Shown one piece after another: positions 47,164-48,554 of a stretch of DNA of 48,554 nt. The position numbers were made by a program, and so were the translations under genes. Each line of letters opens with the position of its first letter. Position 1 is the first letter of the stretch. The notes beneath the pieces were generated by a model that saw only the letters and a program-made list of their open reading frames with translations, was not told where the DNA came from and did not search any database. The stretch spans positions 1-48,554 of the forward strand of contig NZ_RAXV01000030.1 in assembly GCF_003611465.1 (NCBI RefSeq), in the 5' to 3' direction. This DNA is from Acinetobacter tianfuensis (lineage in GTDB: Bacteria; Pseudomonadota; Gammaproteobacteria; Pseudomonadales; Moraxellaceae).

Positions 47164-48339
47164 TCAGCTGCCGTATTTTTTTTGCTTCAGCAAAATTTGA
47201 TATGTCGGATGCTCCTGCGGCATTAACTCAATCAGACGTTCAACAGCATCAATAGCTTCAGGAAAATGCGCTACATGGCGCAGCAGAACATCCGCATCAT
47301 TAGCTTTGAAAATTGCATCACTGAGACGTGATTCCAAGCAGTCACGCCAAGCGCATAAAAATGGACTTTCTGTTTTGCTTAAAAATATGCCCGAACAAAG
47401 TTTTAAAGCAGACTCAATGTAGCCTGCATCCAAAGCTTGTTCTATTTGCAAAAAATCTGCTTCAACATTGGCCAAAATACGATATGGACGCGACCCCAGC
47501 ATGCCGCCCAGCACATCCCGCAGCTGAGACATTTCCGCTTTTAATGTGCCTACACTGACTTTTCGCTCGCCATACAGCGCTTGGTGCAAAGTATCTAAAG
47601 TCATGCCTTGCGGGCACAGTGCTAAAATAATTAAAATTTCTATTTGACGCGGGGTCATCACCAGCACTTTGCCATTAAACAGCACCTGCGATGCAGAAAA
47701 CGCCCGAATATACAGCTGCTGCTGATGCTGCTCCAGCAAAGCCGCCTGCACAATCGAAGCACAGCGCTCGGCAGCCAGCAGTCCTAAACTATTATGATTT
47801 TTCCATGTCGTAGACAAGTCAATGACGCCTACAATCTGTTTAGAATGCGGATCAATAATCGGCGCTGCATAGCACACCCAGTCATGGATAGATGCCATAT
47901 AATGTTCATTAGAAAATACACAGCTGGACTGCTGGGTTTTCAGTGACAGCGCCAGCGCGTTTGTGCCCACCAATTCCTCTTTCCATTGTCCGCCTTGCAT
48001 AAAATGCACACTTTCTGCTGCGCTTTGCATCTGCCGGCTGGAAGCGCTCCAAATAATTGTACTTCCAATATCTCCAACCGCAACAACCATCGAAGACTGC
48101 TGCGCAATATGCTTTAAATCATCAGCGCAGCGGGTTAAAGCATATTGCAAGGCATTTGGTGTCTGCTGTGCAGCTGGCCGCAAAGGCGCAGCTGAACGGT
48201 CTTTTGGAATTTTAGCAACGTTAGAACGCTGCCATGAACTGAGTATGCTTTGGCCGAGCAGTTCAGCATGCACAGGAGATAAACTGCTGTTCTGCCTAAA
48301 CTGTTCTATTTTCTTTCTTTTTTCTGCTAAATTCTGCAT
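47164..48339 (-). CDS. GAF-domain transcriptional regulator with a C-terminal winged helix
   Basis: A 391-aa regulator. The N-terminal half resembles the AcoR-type sensory region: SILSSWQRS near residue 35, then a GAF-like fold (about 70-215) with VGTNALALSL and HYMASIHDWVCYAAPI. Unlike AcoR, there is no AAA+ sigma-54 interaction domain. Instead a winged-helix region (about 225-300, VMTPRQIEILIILALCPQG) and a helical tail resembling bacterial transcriptional-activator domains follow. ATG 48339 is chosen because AGGATGATCGG lies directly before it; a further in-frame ATG at 48357 has no ribosome site. It probably senses a small molecule and controls the adjacent dehydrogenase; this is inferred from position. 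Confidence 0.85.
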   Translation of the reverse strand: MQNLAEKRKKIEQFRQNSSLSPVHAELLGQSILSSWQRSNVAKIPKDRSAAPLRPAAQQTPNALQYALTRCADDLKHIAQQSSMVVAVGDIGSTIIWSASSRQMQSAAESVHFMQGGQWKEELVGTNALALSLKTQQSSCVFSNEHYMASIHDWVCYAAPIIDPHSKQIVGVIDLSTTWKNHNSLGLLAAERCASIVQAALLEQHQQQLYIRAFSASQVLFNGKVLVMTPRQIEILIILALCPQGMTLDTLHQALYGERKVSVGTLKAEMSQLRDVLGGMLGSRPYRILANVEADFLQIEQALDAGYIESALKLCSGIFLSKTESPFLCAWRDCLESRLSDAIFKANDADVLLRHVAHFPEAIDAVERLIELMPQEHPTYQILLKQKKYGS

Positions 48340-48554
48340 CCGATCATCCTTAAGCATTTCGGCTATGACTATGCCTGCTTTCCGTCATTGCTAGTCTTAG
48401 CCTTTTAATTATTTGTCTAGAGGTTGTTAACCGTCACTCAACCAACCTTTTTCCAACCTTGTATTCAGTATGCTAGTTAAATAATGTACAGAAGTACCTT
48501 ATACCAAAGCAGTAAGTTTTGGGATAGAGAACAACATAATAAGCAAAGGAATAT
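48340..48554. other. Upstream region of the regulator gene, to the window edge
   Basis: About 215 AT-rich bases, presumably holding the promoter of the regulator and perhaps of a plus-strand gene beyond the edge. No reading frame or structured element was supported. Confidence 0.4.

Noticed and set aside
1..48554. Insertion sequences, prophage, CRISPR arrays or integrase-tRNA junctions
   Set aside because: No transposase, integrase, phage structural gene, regular spacer-repeat array or complete tRNA was seen.

Overview
The window looks like a chromosomal segment of an Acinetobacter species (Gammaproteobacteria, Moraxellaceae). I base this on three things: a rubA-rubB-estB-oxyR cluster in the order described for Acinetobacter, a Bap-type giant adhesin with an Acinetobacter-like N-terminus, and moderately AT-rich DNA with many U-rich intrinsic terminators. 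Genus is by recognition, not by a search; species is not determined. No insertion sequence, prophage, CRISPR array, rRNA or complete tRNA was seen.

Layout. 1-4722 (minus): the N-terminal 1574 codons of a Bap-like surface adhesin, running off the left edge and built of tandem Ig-like repeats (279 bp, then about 290 bp). 4723-10012: CPA1 Na+/H+ antiporter, zinc metallopeptidase YpfJ, DUF808 membrane protein (all minus), then trpS (plus). 10013-10362: an intergenic region probably holding the sRNA Aar. 10363-11813: a Wzi-type capsule-assembly gene broken by a one-base frameshift. 12076-15135: lysS, a YqiA-like esterase and apt. 15660-19001: rubA, rubB, estB, oxyR, i.e. electron transfer for alkane hydroxylation plus an esterase and a peroxide regulator. 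19002-19717: an AT-rich gap with a candidate minus-strand sRNA and a CRP/Vfr-type palindrome. 19718-24166: a degenerate response regulator, ppk1, mtgA and a rhomboid protease. 24241-28099: the ybbP-ybbA ABC pair divergent from tesA. 28232-31354: carbonic anhydrase, then a secreted lipase-like hydrolase with a helical partner. 31404-35506: a TonB-dependent receptor under a Fur-like box, nfuA, a second rhomboid and a small DUF7710-like protein. 35871-43342: an unrecognised 515-aa protein, a PiT phosphate transporter and metH. 43404-45548: an AT-rich accessory patch with an overlapping pair (divergent GT51 transglycosylase plus a membrane-anchored beta-rich protein), a DUF559 gene and a decayed DUF559 copy. 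45549-48339: an iron-dependent alcohol dehydrogenase and a GAF-domain regulator.

Most of the window is housekeeping. Envelope functions recur (adhesin, Wzi, two GT51 enzymes, two rhomboids, lipase, TonB receptor). The most promising candidate for something undescribed is the 43404-44650 pair. Others are the candidate sRNA at about 19071-19258, the response regulator that has lost all its phosphorylation residues, and the 515-aa orphan behind a perfect CRP-type palindrome.
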